Shown here: piece by piece, positions 46,936-55,884 of the stretch
Position numbering within the stretch: position 1 is the stretch's first letter
Layout: each line of letters opens with the position of its first letter
NCBI RefSeq assembly: GCF_030462585.1
Contig: NZ_JASMRU010000002.1
Coordinates: forward strand, 248,001 to 312,000
From: Pseudomonas sp. CAN1
GTDB taxonomy: Bacteria > Pseudomonadota > Gammaproteobacteria > Pseudomonadales > Pseudomonadaceae
DNA: 64,000 nt
Direction of reading: 5' to 3'
The notes under the pieces: generated by a model
Seen by the model: the letters and a program-made list of their open reading frames with translations, nothing else
What the model was told of the DNA's origin: nothing
Databases searched by the model: none
Position numbers and translations under genes: made by a program

Positions 46936-47769
46936 TCAGGTGCTCCAGATTCGGGGAGGAACGGCCTCGCGGCCGAGCAGCGCGGGCCGCAGCCGGCGCC
47001 AGAGTTCGATGAGCCAGGCGCGGGCGTGCAGCGCCTCATGGGCGAGGCAGCGGGCGACCACCAGGCCGGGCAGTTGGGTGAGATTGCCGCGCCCCTGGCA
47101 GGGAATGGCGCGACAGGCTTCGATCAGTTCTGCGTCGATCTGCCCGCTGGCGATCAGCGTCGCCATCACCGGGTAGCCGGCGAGGCCGATGGGCGAGTCG
47201 AGCAGGCGGTCGCGGCCGGTCACGCGCTGGCGTTCGTGCCAGAGGCGCTGGCCGTCTCGGCGGATATCCAGAGCGGCAGCGAAGTGGCCTTCGTCGAAGC
47301 GCTCGCCGCTGGCCGGGCGGCCGAGGGCGATAACGTCCCAGTAGAACAGCCGGGCGTTCGCTTCGAGATCGATGCGGGTCGTCAGCTCGGCTTGGGCGCC
47401 GGAGTAGACGATGGTTTCCTGCGGCAGCCATTCCAGCGTAGCGCCGGGGGCGACGCGGATGTCCAACTGCTGCTGCGCCGGGCAGCCGGCGCGGTACCAC
47501 TTGGCGGCGCCGGGGCTGGTCAGCTGAGCCCAGCTGCCCTGGCCGGCGTAGATGTCGAGGTCGAGCGTATCGCCACCAGCGATGCCGCCGGGCGGGTGTA
47601 CGACGATGTGCTGGCAAACTTCCGGCCCTTCCGCGTACAGGTGCTTCTGCACCCGCAGCGGCCCGAGATGACGCCGGGTGACCGGCCGCGTGCTGTCGCC
47701 GATGCGGGCGTAGGCCAGCTCCAGCTCGGCGTGCCAGGCGGGGTGGAAGAGGGTGGCCGGTGCGTTCAT
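46936..47769 (-). CDS. ureD: urease accessory protein UreD
   Basis: 277 residues from the ATG at 47769 ([18 protein letters not shown]). The core [20 protein letters not shown] and [20 protein letters not shown] is diagnostic. UreD binds apo-urease and, with UreF and UreG, channels nickel and CO2 to the active site. A TTG four codons upstream is possible, but the predicted sigma-54 transcript starts about 23 bases before the ATG, which leaves too little room for it. It is the first gene of the structural operon. No clear ribosome-binding site precedes the ATG. Confidence 0.95.
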   Translation of the reverse strand: MNAPATLFHPAWHAELELAYARIGDSTRPVTRRHLGPLRVQKHLYAEGPEVCQHIVVHPPGGIAGGDTLDLDIYAGQGSWAQLTSPGAAKWYRAGCPAQQQLDIRVAPGATLEWLPQETIVYSGAQAELTTRIDLEANARLFYWDVIALGRPASGERFDEGHFAAALDIRRDGQRLWHERQRVTGRDRLLDSPIGLAGYPVMATLIASGQIDAELIEACRAIPCQGRGNLTQLPGLVVARCLAHEALHARAWLIELWRRLRPALLGREAVPPRIWST

Positions 47770-47802
47770 GGGCAGCTGCAAAACCAGGGATGCTCAGGAC
47801 AG

Positions 47803-47818
47803 AGCAATCAGCGTGCCG
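47803..47818 (-). promoter_or_regulatory. sigma-54 promoter of ureDABC
   Basis: Minus strand CGGCACGCTGATTGCT. Only the first base differs from TGGCAC-N5-TTGCT, and the invariant GG and GC with 10-bp spacing are present. Predicted start near 47792. Confidence 0.75.
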
Positions 47819-47951
47819 GGATGCGCCAGGATAGTGCGCGGTGCCCGCCGGTAGCGCTGCAAGACAGCATTGGTGCGGGTTCAGCGGAGGGGAGGGGGAT
47901 TGTCTGATCGGTCAGGTATGGGCGCAATTGCGGTGCGTTGGCGGTGCGTGC

Positions 47952-47966
47952 GCACTTGAATGGTGC
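47952..47966. promoter_or_regulatory. NtrC-like site upstream of ureD
   Basis: GCACTTGAATGGTGC matches GCAC-N7-GTGC and is within two bases of the classical strong site GCACTAAAATGGTGC. About 165 bp upstream of the predicted start. Confidence 0.7.
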
Positions 47967-48040
47967 GTAGGAGCGGATTCATCCGCGATCGGCCCATCCC
48001 CGCGCGGGGGCGAATACATCGCGGATAAATCCGCTCCTAC
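47967..48040. repeat. REP pair (GTAGGAGCGGATT class)
   Basis: GTAGGAGCGGATTCATCCGC and its inverse, starting at the base after the NtrC-like site. Confidence 0.85.
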
Positions 48041-48049
48041 AGGATCAAG

Positions 48050-48180
48050 GGCCCCTCACCCTGACCCTGGCTGCGCGCCCCGCTCCTCAAGCGGGAGAGG
48101 GAACCGTTCGAGCAGGATTAAACCCCGATTTCAGCCGGCACGATCTGCCCCCTCTCCCTTTGGGAGAGGGTTGGGGTGAG
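48050..48180. repeat. CCCTCTCCC-type intergenic repeat, inverted pair
   Basis: CCCCTCACCCTGACCCTGGC then AAGCGGGAGAGGG, and CCCTCTCCCTTTGGGAGAGG with GTTGGGGTGAGGG. Confidence 0.75.
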
Positions 48181-48237
48181 GGATGCTCTGGCGCAAATAT
48201 CCCAGGTGGGGGCGGTCGTTGCGGCGAGAGCTGTACC

Positions 48238-48690
48238 TCAGCCCAGCTGCTTGCGCATGTACACCCGCCGGAAGCCGTTCTCCAGCCGACGTGCGTATTC
48301 CTGGTAGCCGTTCTTCGCGTACAGCTCGATGTTCTCCACCATGCGTTCGTTGGTGTAGAGGTACAGCGACTGATAGCCCAGCTGCACGGCGGCTTCCTCG
48401 GCGTGTACCAGCAGCACGCGGCCGACGCCCTGGCCGGCGCATTCGGGTAGCACGGCGATGTTGTCGAGCAGGAAGCCCTCGTCGGTCTCGCGCATCACCA
48501 GCAGGCCGACCGGCGCGCCGTCCTGCTCGGCGATCAGCACGCGGTCCTCGGCGATGATGGCGTGGTAGTCATCCAGCATCGGCCCCGGCTTGCGGCCCAG
48601 CTTGGGAATCCACTGGGCGTAGGCCGCTGCCACGCAGACCGCGGCGAATCCGGCGTCGTCGTTGACGGCGGGGCGCAGGGTGATCGGCAT
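48238..48690 (-). CDS. GNAT family N-acetyltransferase
   Basis: 150 residues. MPITLRPAVNDDAGFAAVCV at the start; the acetyl-CoA motif is LDNIAVLPECAGQGVGRVLL (about residues 79-98), followed by SLYLYTNERMVENIELYAKNGYQE, typical of small-molecule GNATs. The substrate is not recognisable. It lies upstream of the ure promoter region and downstream of urtE on the same strand, with REP-like sequence between, so co-transcription with urtE is possible but not indicated. ATG at 48690. Confidence 0.85.
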   Translation of the reverse strand: MPITLRPAVNDDAGFAAVCVAAAYAQWIPKLGRKPGPMLDDYHAIIAEDRVLIAEQDGAPVGLLVMRETDEGFLLDNIAVLPECAGQGVGRVLLVHAEEAAVQLGYQSLYLYTNERMVENIELYAKNGYQEYARRLENGFRRVYMRKQLG

Positions 48691-48884
48691 GACAGGCTCC
48701 AGAAATAAACAGTACGGGGCCTGGGAGCTTGCCACCTGGCGCCGCCATCCGCCAGTGACAGGTCGTCTCATGGTTGGACCAAGGTTCGCGAGCAATAACG
48801 ATGGCGTCCCCCTCGCCCCTACAGGTTAAGCAGTGACTCTCCTCGTAGGAGCGAGCTTGCTCGCGAACCCGCCGACAAGCGGCC

Positions 48885-49583
48885 TCAGATGGCCACCAAC
48901 CCGCGCACGCCGTCGCTTTCCATGTCCTCACCGCGGCCCTGCTGGACGATCTCGCCACGGGACATCACCAGGTACTGGTCGGCCAGTTCGGCGGCAAAAT
49001 CGTAGAACTGCTCCACCAGCAGGATGGCCATGTCGCCGCGCTCGGCGAGCTTGCGGATCACCGCGCCGATCTCCTTGATCACCGACGGCTGTATGCCTTC
49101 GGTAGGCTCGTCGAGGATCAGCAGGCGCGGCCGGCTGGCCAGCGCGCGGCCGATGGCGAGCTGTTGCTGCTGGCCGCCGGAGAGGTCGCCGCCACGGCGC
49201 TGCTTCATCTCGCGGAGCACCGGGAACAGCTCGTAGATGAACTCGGGCACGGCCTTGGCTTCGCCGGCGCTGAAGCGCGACAGGCCCATCAGCAGGTTTT
49301 CCTCCACGGTGAGCCGCGGAAAGATTTCCCGCCCCTGGGGCACGTAGGCGATGCCGGCGTGCACGCGCTGGTGTGGCTTGAAACCGGTGATCGGCTTGCC
49401 CTCCCAGCAGACCTTGCCGTCCTTGGCCGGCACCAGGCCCATCAGGCAGCGCAGCAGGGTGGTCTTGCCCACGCCATTGCGCCCGAGCAGGCAGGTGACC
49501 TCGCCGATCTTCGCGTCAAACGACAGGCCACGCAGGATGTGGCTGCCGCCGTAGTACTGGTGCAGTTTGTCGACTTGCAGCAT
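48885..49583 (-). CDS. urtE: urea ABC transporter ATPase UrtE
   Basis: 232 residues. Walker A GRNGVGKTTLL, signature DLSGGQQQQLAIGRALASRP, Walker B LLILDEPTEGIQPSVIKEI followed by LVEQFYDFA: the TEGIQP variant is a hallmark of UrtE. It forms the ATPase pair with UrtD. The ATG at 49583 (MLQVDKLHQYYGGSHILRG) follows a 163-bp gap after urtD that contains a dispersed inverted repeat, larger than the overlaps elsewhere in this operon. Confidence 0.95.
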   Translation of the reverse strand: MLQVDKLHQYYGGSHILRGLSFDAKIGEVTCLLGRNGVGKTTLLRCLMGLVPAKDGKVCWEGKPITGFKPHQRVHAGIAYVPQGREIFPRLTVEENLLMGLSRFSAGEAKAVPEFIYELFPVLREMKQRRGGDLSGGQQQQLAIGRALASRPRLLILDEPTEGIQPSVIKEIGAVIRKLAERGDMAILLVEQFYDFAAELADQYLVMSRGEIVQQGRGEDMESDGVRGLVAI

Positions 49584-49646
49584 GGGAGTTGCCCTTGTGG
49601 AGAGTCTTGATATTTCGCTTACAGCAGCGGTGTATCGAGAGCTGTT

Positions 49647-49729
49647 GGGTATCGCTTCGCTCCACGCCAACCTACGCCGTGCCTCCCGGCGAAATGCGTG
49701 CGTAGGATGGGTGGAGCGCAGCGATACCC
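49647..49729. repeat. GGGTATCGC inverted repeat in the urtD-urtE gap
   Basis: GGGTATCGCTTCGCTCCAC and GTGGAGCGCAGCGATACCC flank about 45 bp. This looks like a separate dispersed Pseudomonas palindrome family; only one copy is in this window. Confidence 0.75.
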
Positions 49730-49746
49730 ATGCAGTGCAGTGAGCG

Positions 49747-50601
49747 TCAGCGCCCCAGATAGACTTCGATCACCTGTTCGTTCGCCTGTACGTCCTCCAG
49801 CGAACCCTCGGCCAGTACATGCCCCTGGTGCAGCACGCTGACGTGGTCGGCGATGCTGCCGACGAAGCCCATGTCGTGCTCCACCACCATCAGCGAATGC
49901 TGGCCGGCGAGGGACTTGAACAGCTCGGCGGTGAACTCGGTCTCGGCGTCGGTCATGCCCGCCACCGGCTCGTCCAGCAGCAACAGTTGCGGCTCCTGCA
50001 CCAGCAGCATGCCGATCTCCAGGAACTGCTTCTGCCCGTGGGAGAGCAGCCCGGCGGGGCGGTTGCGCGACTCGCGCAGGCGGATGGTGGTGAGCACCGC
50101 CTCGATACGGTCCTTCTGCTCGCCGGAGAGCTTCGCCCGCAGGCTGGCCCACACCGACTTGTCGGTCTTCTGCGCGAGCTCCAGGTTCTCGAATACCGAG
50201 AGCGCCTCGAACACCGTGGGCTTCTGGAACTTGCGGCCGATGCCAGCCTGGGCGATCTCCACCTCGCTCATGCGCGTGAGGTCGAGGGTTTCGCCGAAGT
50301 AGGCCTTGCCGTTGTCCGGGCGGGTCTTGCCGGTGATCACGTCCATCAGCGTGGTCTTGCCCGCACCGTTGGGGCCGATGATGCAGCGCAGCTCGCCGAC
50401 GCCGATGTACAGCGTGAGGTCGCGCAGGGCGCGGAAGCCGTCGAAGCTGACGTTGATGTCTTCCAGGGTGAGGATGGTGCCGTGGCGCACGTCCAGCTGG
50501 CCGCTGGCGCTCGCACCGATGCCGATGGCATCGCGGCTGGCGCCCGGATCGCGGTTGGGATCGTAGGCCGGTTCCAGCATCAGGTGGGGGACCGCTCTCA
50601 T
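49747..50601 (-). CDS. urtD: urea ABC transporter ATPase UrtD
   Basis: 284 residues. A 40-residue N-terminal extension (MRAVPHLMLEPAYDPNRDPG) precedes the ATPase fold. Walker A GPNGAGKTTLMD, signature LLSHGQKQFLEIGMLLVQEP and Walker B LLLLDEPVAGMTDAET with VVEHDMGFV are characteristic of UrtD. The ATG at 50601 overlaps the urtC stop by four bases, so the two are coupled. The long open frame further upstream overlaps urtC and is not used. Confidence 0.95.
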   Translation of the reverse strand: MRAVPHLMLEPAYDPNRDPGASRDAIGIGASASGQLDVRHGTILTLEDINVSFDGFRALRDLTLYIGVGELRCIIGPNGAGKTTLMDVITGKTRPDNGKAYFGETLDLTRMSEVEIAQAGIGRKFQKPTVFEALSVFENLELAQKTDKSVWASLRAKLSGEQKDRIEAVLTTIRLRESRNRPAGLLSHGQKQFLEIGMLLVQEPQLLLLDEPVAGMTDAETEFTAELFKSLAGQHSLMVVEHDMGFVGSIADHVSVLHQGHVLAEGSLEDVQANEQVIEVYLGR

Positions 50602-51677
50602 TGTGCTTTCTCCCGCTTGATCAGGCCGAGGATGCCGCGCGGCAGGTACAGGGTGACGACGATGAACAGCGCGCCGAGGAAGAACAGCCAGTACTCGGGG
50701 AAGGCCACGGTGAACCAGCTCTTCGCGCCGTTCACCACGCCCGCGCCGAGCAGCGGGCCGATCAGCGTGCCGCGCCCGCCGAGGGCGACCCAGACGGCAG
50801 CCTCGATGGAGTTGGTCGGCGACATTTCGCTCGGGTTGATGATGCCCACCAGCGGCACGAACAGCGCTCCGGCGAGGCCGCAGAGCACCGCGCTCAGGGT
50901 CCAGACGAAGAGCTTGTAGCCGCGCGGGTCGTAGCCGCAGAACATCAGCCGGTTCTCCGCGTCGCGCAGGGCGGTGAGCACCCGGCCGAACTTGCTGCGC
51001 GCCAGGGCGAAGCCGATGGCCAGGCTCGCCGCCAGCAGCAGGACGATGGCGATGAACAGCGCCGCGCGGGTGCCCGGCGCGGTGATCGAAAAGCCGAGGA
51101 TGCTGCGGAAGTTGGTGAAGCCGTTGTTGCCGCCGAAGCCCGTCTCGTTGCGGAAGAACAGCAGCATGCCGGCGAAGGTCAGCGCCTGGGTCATGATCGA
51201 GAAGTACACGCCCTTGATCCGCGAGCGGAAGGCGAAGAAGCCGAACACTAGCGCCAGCAGGCCGGGCGCCAGCACCACCAGGCACAGCGCCCAGAGGAAG
51301 TGCTGGGTGCCGGCCCAGTACCAGGGCAGCTCCGTCCAGGAGAGGAAGGTCATGAAGGCTGGCAACTGGTCGCCGGCCGCTTCGCGCATCAGGTACATGC
51401 CCATGGCGTAGCCGCCTAGGGCAAAGAACAGCCCGTGGCCCAGCGACAGCAGGCCGGCGTAGCCCCAGACCAGGTCCAGCGCCAGGGCGACGATGGCGTA
51501 GCAGAGGATCTTGCCGGTGAGTGTCAGCCCGTAGGCGGAGAGGTGCAGCGCGTGGCTCTCCGGCAACAGGTGCAGCAGCGGCAGGACCAGTAGCGCGACC
51601 AGGGCGGCGCCGACGATGGCGGCAGTGAGTTTCGGGCCGGCCTTCTGCGCCGCCGTCACGGTGAGTGGCTGGTTCAT
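50598..51677 (-). CDS. urtC: urea ABC transporter permease UrtC
   Basis: 359-residue LivM-type permease. Conserved AIVALALDLVWGYAGLLSLG near residue 62, SIMTQALTFAGMLLFF, the coupling loop TALRDAENRLMFCGYDP (about residue 234) and the C-terminal LYLPRGILGLIKR. It should form the urea channel with UrtB. It is separated from urtB by 148 bp holding a REP pair. The start ATG at 51677 (MNQPLTVTAAQKAGPK) has GGGGGAGAC upstream. Confidence 0.95.
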   Translation of the reverse strand: MNQPLTVTAAQKAGPKLTAAIVGAALVALLVLPLLHLLPESHALHLSAYGLTLTGKILCYAIVALALDLVWGYAGLLSLGHGLFFALGGYAMGMYLMREAAGDQLPAFMTFLSWTELPWYWAGTQHFLWALCLVVLAPGLLALVFGFFAFRSRIKGVYFSIMTQALTFAGMLLFFRNETGFGGNNGFTNFRSILGFSITAPGTRAALFIAIVLLLAASLAIGFALARSKFGRVLTALRDAENRLMFCGYDPRGYKLFVWTLSAVLCGLAGALFVPLVGIINPSEMSPTNSIEAAVWVALGGRGTLIGPLLGAGVVNGAKSWFTVAFPEYWLFFLGALFIVVTLYLPRGILGLIKREKAQ

Positions 51678-51699
51678 GGGCGAGTCTCCCCCGTACCTT

Positions 51700-51792
51700 G
51701 TAGGAGCGAGCTTGCTCGCGAACGGATGTTCCGGTGGCGTCGGAGCTGGGCTGGTTCGCGAGCAAGGGCTGAGGCGCCCCCCTCGGTCCTAC
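51700..51792. repeat. REP pair (GCTTGCTCGC class)
   Basis: GTAGGAGCGAGCTTGCTCGC and the degenerate inverse (GTTCGCGAGCAAGGGCTGAG...GGTCCTAC) between urtB and urtC, inside the operon. Confidence 0.85.
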
Positions 51793-51825
51793 GAAGAGCA
51801 GTCGGTGCGGCCCTTGGTTTTGTCA

Positions 51826-53412
51826 TCAATCGATGACCCTCCCTTTCAGAGCGAAGAGCCCCTGCGGACGCTTCTGGATGAACAGGATGATCAGCGCGAG
51901 GATCAGGATCTTGCCCAGCACCGCGCCGATCTGCGGTTCGAGGATCTTGTTCGCCACGCCCAGGCCGAAGGCGGCGAGGACGCTGCCGGCGAGCTGGCCG
52001 ACGCCGCCGAGTACCACCACCAGGAAGGAGTCGATGATGTAGCTCTGGCCCAGGTCCGGGCCGACGTTGCCGACCTGCGACAGCGCCACGCCGCCCAGGC
52101 CGGCGATGCCCGAGCCGAGGCCGAAGGCGAGCATGTCCACGCGGCCGGTGGGCACGCCGCAGCAGGCGGCCATGTTGCGGTTCTGGGTGACGGCGCGGAC
52201 GTTCAGGCCCAGCCGCGTGCGATTGAGCAACAGCCAGGTGAGCGCCAGCACGAACAGTGCGAAGCCGATGATGACGATGCGGTTCCACGGCAGCACGAGG
52301 TTGGGCAGCACCTGGATGCCGCCGGACAGCCACGCCGGGTTGGCCACCTCGACGTTCTGCGCGCCGAACAGCACGCGCACCAATTGGATCAGTACCAGGC
52401 TGATGCCCCAGGTGGCGAGCAGGGTTTCCAGTGGGCGCCCATAGAGATGGCGGATCACCGTGCGCTCCAGCGCCATGCCGATGCACGCGGTGACCAGGAA
52501 GGCCACCGGCAGCGCGAGCAGCGGGTACAGCTCCAGCACGCTGGGCGCGTAACGCTGGCAGAGCAACTGCACCACGTAGGTGGAGTAGGCGCCGAGCATC
52601 AGCATCTCGCCGTGCGCCATGTTGATCACCCCGAGCAGGCCGTAGGTAATCGCCAGGCCGAGGGCGGCGAGCAGCAGGATCGAGCCCAGCGACAGGCCGC
52701 TGAAGGCCTGACCGAACAGGTCGCCGACCAGCAGGCGGCGCTTCACCTGGCCGAGGCTGGTGGCGGCGGCGGTGCGTACCGAGTCGTCGGGTTCGACGGC
52801 GGGGTCGAGCAGGTTTTCCAGGCGGGTGCGCGCCTGCGGGTCGCCGGATTCGCCCAGCAGGCGCACGGCGGACAGGCGTACAGCAGGGGCCGGGTCGGCG
52901 AGCTGCAGGTTGGCCAGGGCCAGTTGCAGGGCGGCCCTGACGTCGTCGGCGGATTCTTCGTTGAGACGGTATTCGAGCAGCGTGCGTTGCGCCGGGCGTG
53001 CGCTCTTCTGCAACTGGCGGGCGGCCTCCAGGCGCACTTCGGCGCTGTCGGCGACCAACTGGTGACTGGCCATGGCGGTGATCACCAGGCCGCGCAGGCG
53101 GTTGTTCAGGCGCAGCTTGTCGGGCTCGCCGACCGGCGCGGCGCCGCCGTCCGCGGGGTGGTATTGCTCATCCTCGCCGAGGATGAAGGCGCGGTTCTGT
53201 GCATCGACGGCGAGGCGGCCGGACTGGATGGCTTCGAGCAACGGCAGGCGGTCGGCGTCGGGCGCGGCGGCCCATTGTTCGAGCAGTCTGGCGCGGGCGT
53301 CGTTGTCGGCGCTGGCGAAGTCCTGCGCAGGGCCGGCGAAGGCGAACTGCGGCAGCAGCAGGGCCAGCGCGAGGGCGCAGAGGCGGAGCAGGGAGAGCAA
53401 GGCAGTGGGCAT
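51826..53412 (-). CDS. urtB: urea ABC transporter permease UrtB (long form)
   Basis: 528 residues. A signal-like N-terminus (MPTALLSLLRLCALALALLL) and an exported region of about 200 residues with HEAT-like helical repeats (LQLALANLQLADPAPAVRLS; VRLLGESGDPQARTRLENLL) precede the LivH-type permease core, which starts near GLSLGSILLLAALGLAITYG and contains GVINMAHGEMLMLGAYSTYV and VVVLGGVGQLAGSVLAAFG. The extended form is usual for Pseudomonas UrtB; the role of the extension is unknown. The ATG at 53412 follows GGAAACGT. The operon continues to urtC. Confidence 0.94.
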   Translation of the reverse strand: MPTALLSLLRLCALALALLLPQFAFAGPAQDFASADNDARARLLEQWAAAPDADRLPLLEAIQSGRLAVDAQNRAFILGEDEQYHPADGGAAPVGEPDKLRLNNRLRGLVITAMASHQLVADSAEVRLEAARQLQKSARPAQRTLLEYRLNEESADDVRAALQLALANLQLADPAPAVRLSAVRLLGESGDPQARTRLENLLDPAVEPDDSVRTAAATSLGQVKRRLLVGDLFGQAFSGLSLGSILLLAALGLAITYGLLGVINMAHGEMLMLGAYSTYVVQLLCQRYAPSVLELYPLLALPVAFLVTACIGMALERTVIRHLYGRPLETLLATWGISLVLIQLVRVLFGAQNVEVANPAWLSGGIQVLPNLVLPWNRIVIIGFALFVLALTWLLLNRTRLGLNVRAVTQNRNMAACCGVPTGRVDMLAFGLGSGIAGLGGVALSQVGNVGPDLGQSYIIDSFLVVVLGGVGQLAGSVLAAFGLGVANKILEPQIGAVLGKILILALIILFIQKRPQGLFALKGRVID

Positions 53413-53447
53413 GGTACGTTTCCTGAGAGGGCGCTGTGGGGTGTTGC

Positions 53448-53572
53448 ACCCTCTCCCTAACCCTCTCCCTGAAGGGAGAGGGGACCGTACGGTGCAGGAT
53501 GAAACCGAGGCGTCAGCCGGCACGGACAGCTCCCTCTCCCTTCAGGGAGAGGGCGGGGGAGAGGGGCTCTGA
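53448..53572. repeat. CCCTCTCCC-type intergenic repeat, inverted pair
   Basis: CCCTCTCCCTAACCCTCTCC with CTGAAGGGAGAGGGG, then CCCTCTCCCTTCAGGGAGAG with GCGGGGGAGAGGGG. It fills the urtA-urtB gap almost completely and can fold several ways. Confidence 0.8.
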
Positions 53573-53584
53573 GCCCGCTCCGGA

Positions 53585-54853
53585 TCAGTTACTGCGCACC
53601 GCGTAATCCGGCTTCGTGTCGTTGCCCGGAATGAACGGGCTCCACGGCTGGGCGCGGATCGGCTCGGGAGTCTTCCAGACCACGTTGAACTGACCGTTGT
53701 CCTCGATCTCGCCGATCATCACCGGCTTGTGCAGGTGGTGGTTGGTCTTGTCCATGGTCAGGGTGAAGCCCGACGGCGCCTTGAAGGTCTGCCCGCCCAT
53801 GGCCTCGCGGACCTTGTCGACGTCGGTGCTGCCGGCCTTCTGCGCAGCCTGTGCCCACATGTGGATGCCGACGTAGGTGGCCTCCATCGGGTCGTTGGTC
53901 ACGGCGGTGCTGTAGTTGGGCAGGTTCTTCGCCTTGGCGTAGGCCTTCCAGTCGGCGACGAACTTGCTGTTCTCCGGGTTCTTCACCGACTCGAAGTAGT
54001 TCCACGCGGCGAGGTTGCCCACCAGCGGCTTGGTGTCGATGCCGCGCAGTTCCTCCTCGCCCACGGAGAAGGCCACCACCGGTACCTCGGTGGCTTCCAG
54101 GCCCTGGTTGGCCAGCTCCTTGTAGAAGGGCACGTTGGAGTCGCCGTTGACGGTGGAGATCACCGCGGTCTTGCCGCCGGCGGAGAACTTCTTGATGTCG
54201 GCGACGATGGTCTGGTAGTCGCTGTGACCGAACGGCGTGTAGACCTCCTGGATGTCCTTGTCGGCCACGCCCTTGCTATGCAGGAAGGCGCGCAGGATCT
54301 TGTTGGTGGTACGCGGGTAGACGTAGTCGGTGCCCAGCAGGAAGAAGCGCTTGGCTGCGCCACCGTCCTCGCTCATCAGGTACTCCACCGCCGGAATCGC
54401 CTGCTGGTTCGGCGCCGCGCCGGTGTAGAAGACGTTGGGCGACATTTCCTCGCCCTCGTACTGCACCGGGTAGAACAACAGGCCGTTGAGCTCCTCGAAC
54501 ACCGGCAACACGGATTTGCGCGACACGCTGGTCCAGCAGCCGAAGACCACCGCGACCTTGTCCTGGGTCAGCAGCTGGCGCGCCTTCTCGGCGAACAGCG
54601 GCCAGTTGGAGGCCGGGTCGACCACCACCGCTTCGAGCTTCTTGCCGTTCACTCCACCCTTGGCGTTGATCTCGTCGATGGTCATCAGCGCCATGTCCTT
54701 GAGCGAGGTCTCGGAGATCGCCATGGTGCCGGACAGCGAGTGCAGGATGCCGACCTTGATGGTCTCGGCAGCCTGGGTGCTGAACGGGAACAGACCGGTG
54801 AGCAGCAGGGCACTCACGGCCAGCGTACTTTGCAACAGCGGACGGCGTTTCAT
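53585..54853 (-). CDS. urtA: urea ABC transporter periplasmic binding protein UrtA
   Basis: 422 residues. The signal peptide (MKRRPLLQSTLAVSALLLTG, cleavage near STQAA) carries a KRR start that could suit the Tat pathway. The mature protein begins ETIKVGILHSLSGTMAISET and has VFGCWTSVSRKSVLPVFEEL and FYTGAAPNQQAIPAVEYLM, hallmarks of the UrtA/FmdD family. It binds urea in the periplasm for UrtBCDE. ATG at 54853; the upstream in-frame ATG would bury the signal peptide. A sigma-54-like element lies at 54950-54964. Confidence 0.95.
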   Translation of the reverse strand: MKRRPLLQSTLAVSALLLTGLFPFSTQAAETIKVGILHSLSGTMAISETSLKDMALMTIDEINAKGGVNGKKLEAVVVDPASNWPLFAEKARQLLTQDKVAVVFGCWTSVSRKSVLPVFEELNGLLFYPVQYEGEEMSPNVFYTGAAPNQQAIPAVEYLMSEDGGAAKRFFLLGTDYVYPRTTNKILRAFLHSKGVADKDIQEVYTPFGHSDYQTIVADIKKFSAGGKTAVISTVNGDSNVPFYKELANQGLEATEVPVVAFSVGEEELRGIDTKPLVGNLAAWNYFESVKNPENSKFVADWKAYAKAKNLPNYSTAVTNDPMEATYVGIHMWAQAAQKAGSTDVDKVREAMGGQTFKAPSGFTLTMDKTNHHLHKPVMIGEIEDNGQFNVVWKTPEPIRAQPWSPFIPGNDTKPDYAVRSN

Positions 54854-54949
54854 CGCGGCAGCCTCCTTGGCTATCCAGGGGCGGGGAGTTGCCGGTGCGG
54901 CAGCTTCCCCGGAAATGGGGCGACCCGCGGTCGGGTCGAAGCTGCCATC

Positions 54950-54964
54950 GCAGCATCCGTGCCA
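54950..54964 (-). promoter_or_regulatory. sigma-54-like promoter of urtABCDE
   Basis: Minus strand TGGCACGGATGCTGC: perfect TGGCAC, then N5 and CTGC instead of TTGC; GG/GC spacing is correct. Predicted start near 54940, leader about 87 bases. Confidence 0.6.
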
Positions 54965-55032
54965 AACAGGCAAAAGCCTTGGCGCAGATGGGCTGCACGC
55001 GATTTTCTGTCGTAGTGGTGAGGCTTTTCAGT

Positions 55033-55047
55033 GCGCGGCTTTGGTGC
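55033..55047. promoter_or_regulatory. NtrC-like site upstream of urtA
   Basis: GCGCGGCTTTGGTGC, one mismatch to GCAC-N7-GTGC, about 100 bp upstream of the predicted urtA start. A further TGGTGCG half-site lies at 55061. Confidence 0.45.
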
Positions 55048-55089
55048 GCCGAACGCCCTCTGGTGCGCGGCGCTCCCCAAAGGGGCGCG

Positions 55090-55683
55090 TCATTGCGGGA
55101 TGAAGTAGCCGCGCACGCCGGTCATGATGATCTGCGCGGCGAGAGCACAGACGAACAACCCCATCAGGCGGCTGACGATCATCAGGCCCTGCTCGCCGAG
55201 GACCTTTTCGATCTTGTCCGAGAGGTAGAGCGTGATGCCCACGGTCAGGCAGGCGAGGAAGATCGCGGCCAGCGCGAGGAACTTGTGCTCCCAGTCCTGG
55301 TTCACGCCCATCACCAGCAGCGCACCGATGGTGCCGGGGCCGACGGTGATGGGGATGGTCAGCGGGACGATGGTGACGTCCTGCTGCACGTTATCCGCCT
55401 GCACCGCCGAGCGCCCCTGGGCCATGCCCAGCGCGGAGATGAACAGCACGCTGCCCGCGCCAATGCGGAAGGCGTCGGCGGTGATGCCGAACAGGGTGAA
55501 GATGTAGCGCCCGAACAGGTACAGCAGCACGCTGGCGATCAGCGCCGCCAGGGCCACGCGCCAGGCCATGCGCTTGCGGTCGCGCGGGGCGAAGCCGCGG
55601 TTCAGGCTGATGAAGCAGGAGAGGACGAAGAAGGGGCTGTAGAGCACCAGCATCTTCAGGTACACGCTGAACATCGCTTGCAT
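55090..55683 (-). CDS. MarC-family inner-membrane protein
   Basis: 197 residues with six predicted helices. It starts MQAMFSVYLKMLVLYSPFFV and has the family motifs LTIPITVGPGTIGALLVMG (about residues 106-124) and GLMIVSRLMGLFVCALAAQI near the C-terminus. MarC/UPF0056 proteins were once linked to multiple antibiotic resistance, but that role was withdrawn; the function is unknown, possibly transport. The ATG at 55683 was chosen as the start of the first helix; upstream in-frame ATGs give a Pro/Ala-rich stretch. Monocistronic, with three REP pairs upstream. Confidence 0.88.
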   Translation of the reverse strand: MQAMFSVYLKMLVLYSPFFVLSCFISLNRGFAPRDRKRMAWRVALAALIASVLLYLFGRYIFTLFGITADAFRIGAGSVLFISALGMAQGRSAVQADNVQQDVTIVPLTIPITVGPGTIGALLVMGVNQDWEHKFLALAAIFLACLTVGITLYLSDKIEKVLGEQGLMIVSRLMGLFVCALAAQIIMTGVRGYFIPQ

Positions 55684-55790
55684 GGGAACGACTCGTCCGG
55701 ATTGAGTGGGCGCGGCAGGGCAAAGCATAGCGGCTGGGGCGGCGGGTGGCATTGCGGCGGGGCAAATGCCCACTCGGTCTAGCACGCCGC

Positions 55791-55863
55791 GTAGGAGCGG
55801 ACTTCGTCCGCGATCGATTCCGCATCGCGCCGGAGGCCAATCGCGGACAGAGTCCGCTCCTAC
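55791..55863. repeat. REP pair (GTAGGAGCGGAC class)
   Basis: GTAGGAGCGGACTTCGTCCG and inverse AGAGTCCGCTCCTAC. Confidence 0.85.
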
Positions 55864-55884
55864 GCTCGGGGGTGGCCCGAGTCT

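Larger units (their letters stand above)
47770..48237. other. 468-bp upstream region of the urease structural operon
   Basis: No gene. Sigma-54 promoter (47803-47818), NtrC-like site (47952-47966), a REP pair (47967-48040) abutting that site, and a CCCTCTCCC-type repeat pair (48050-48180). Confidence 0.7.
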
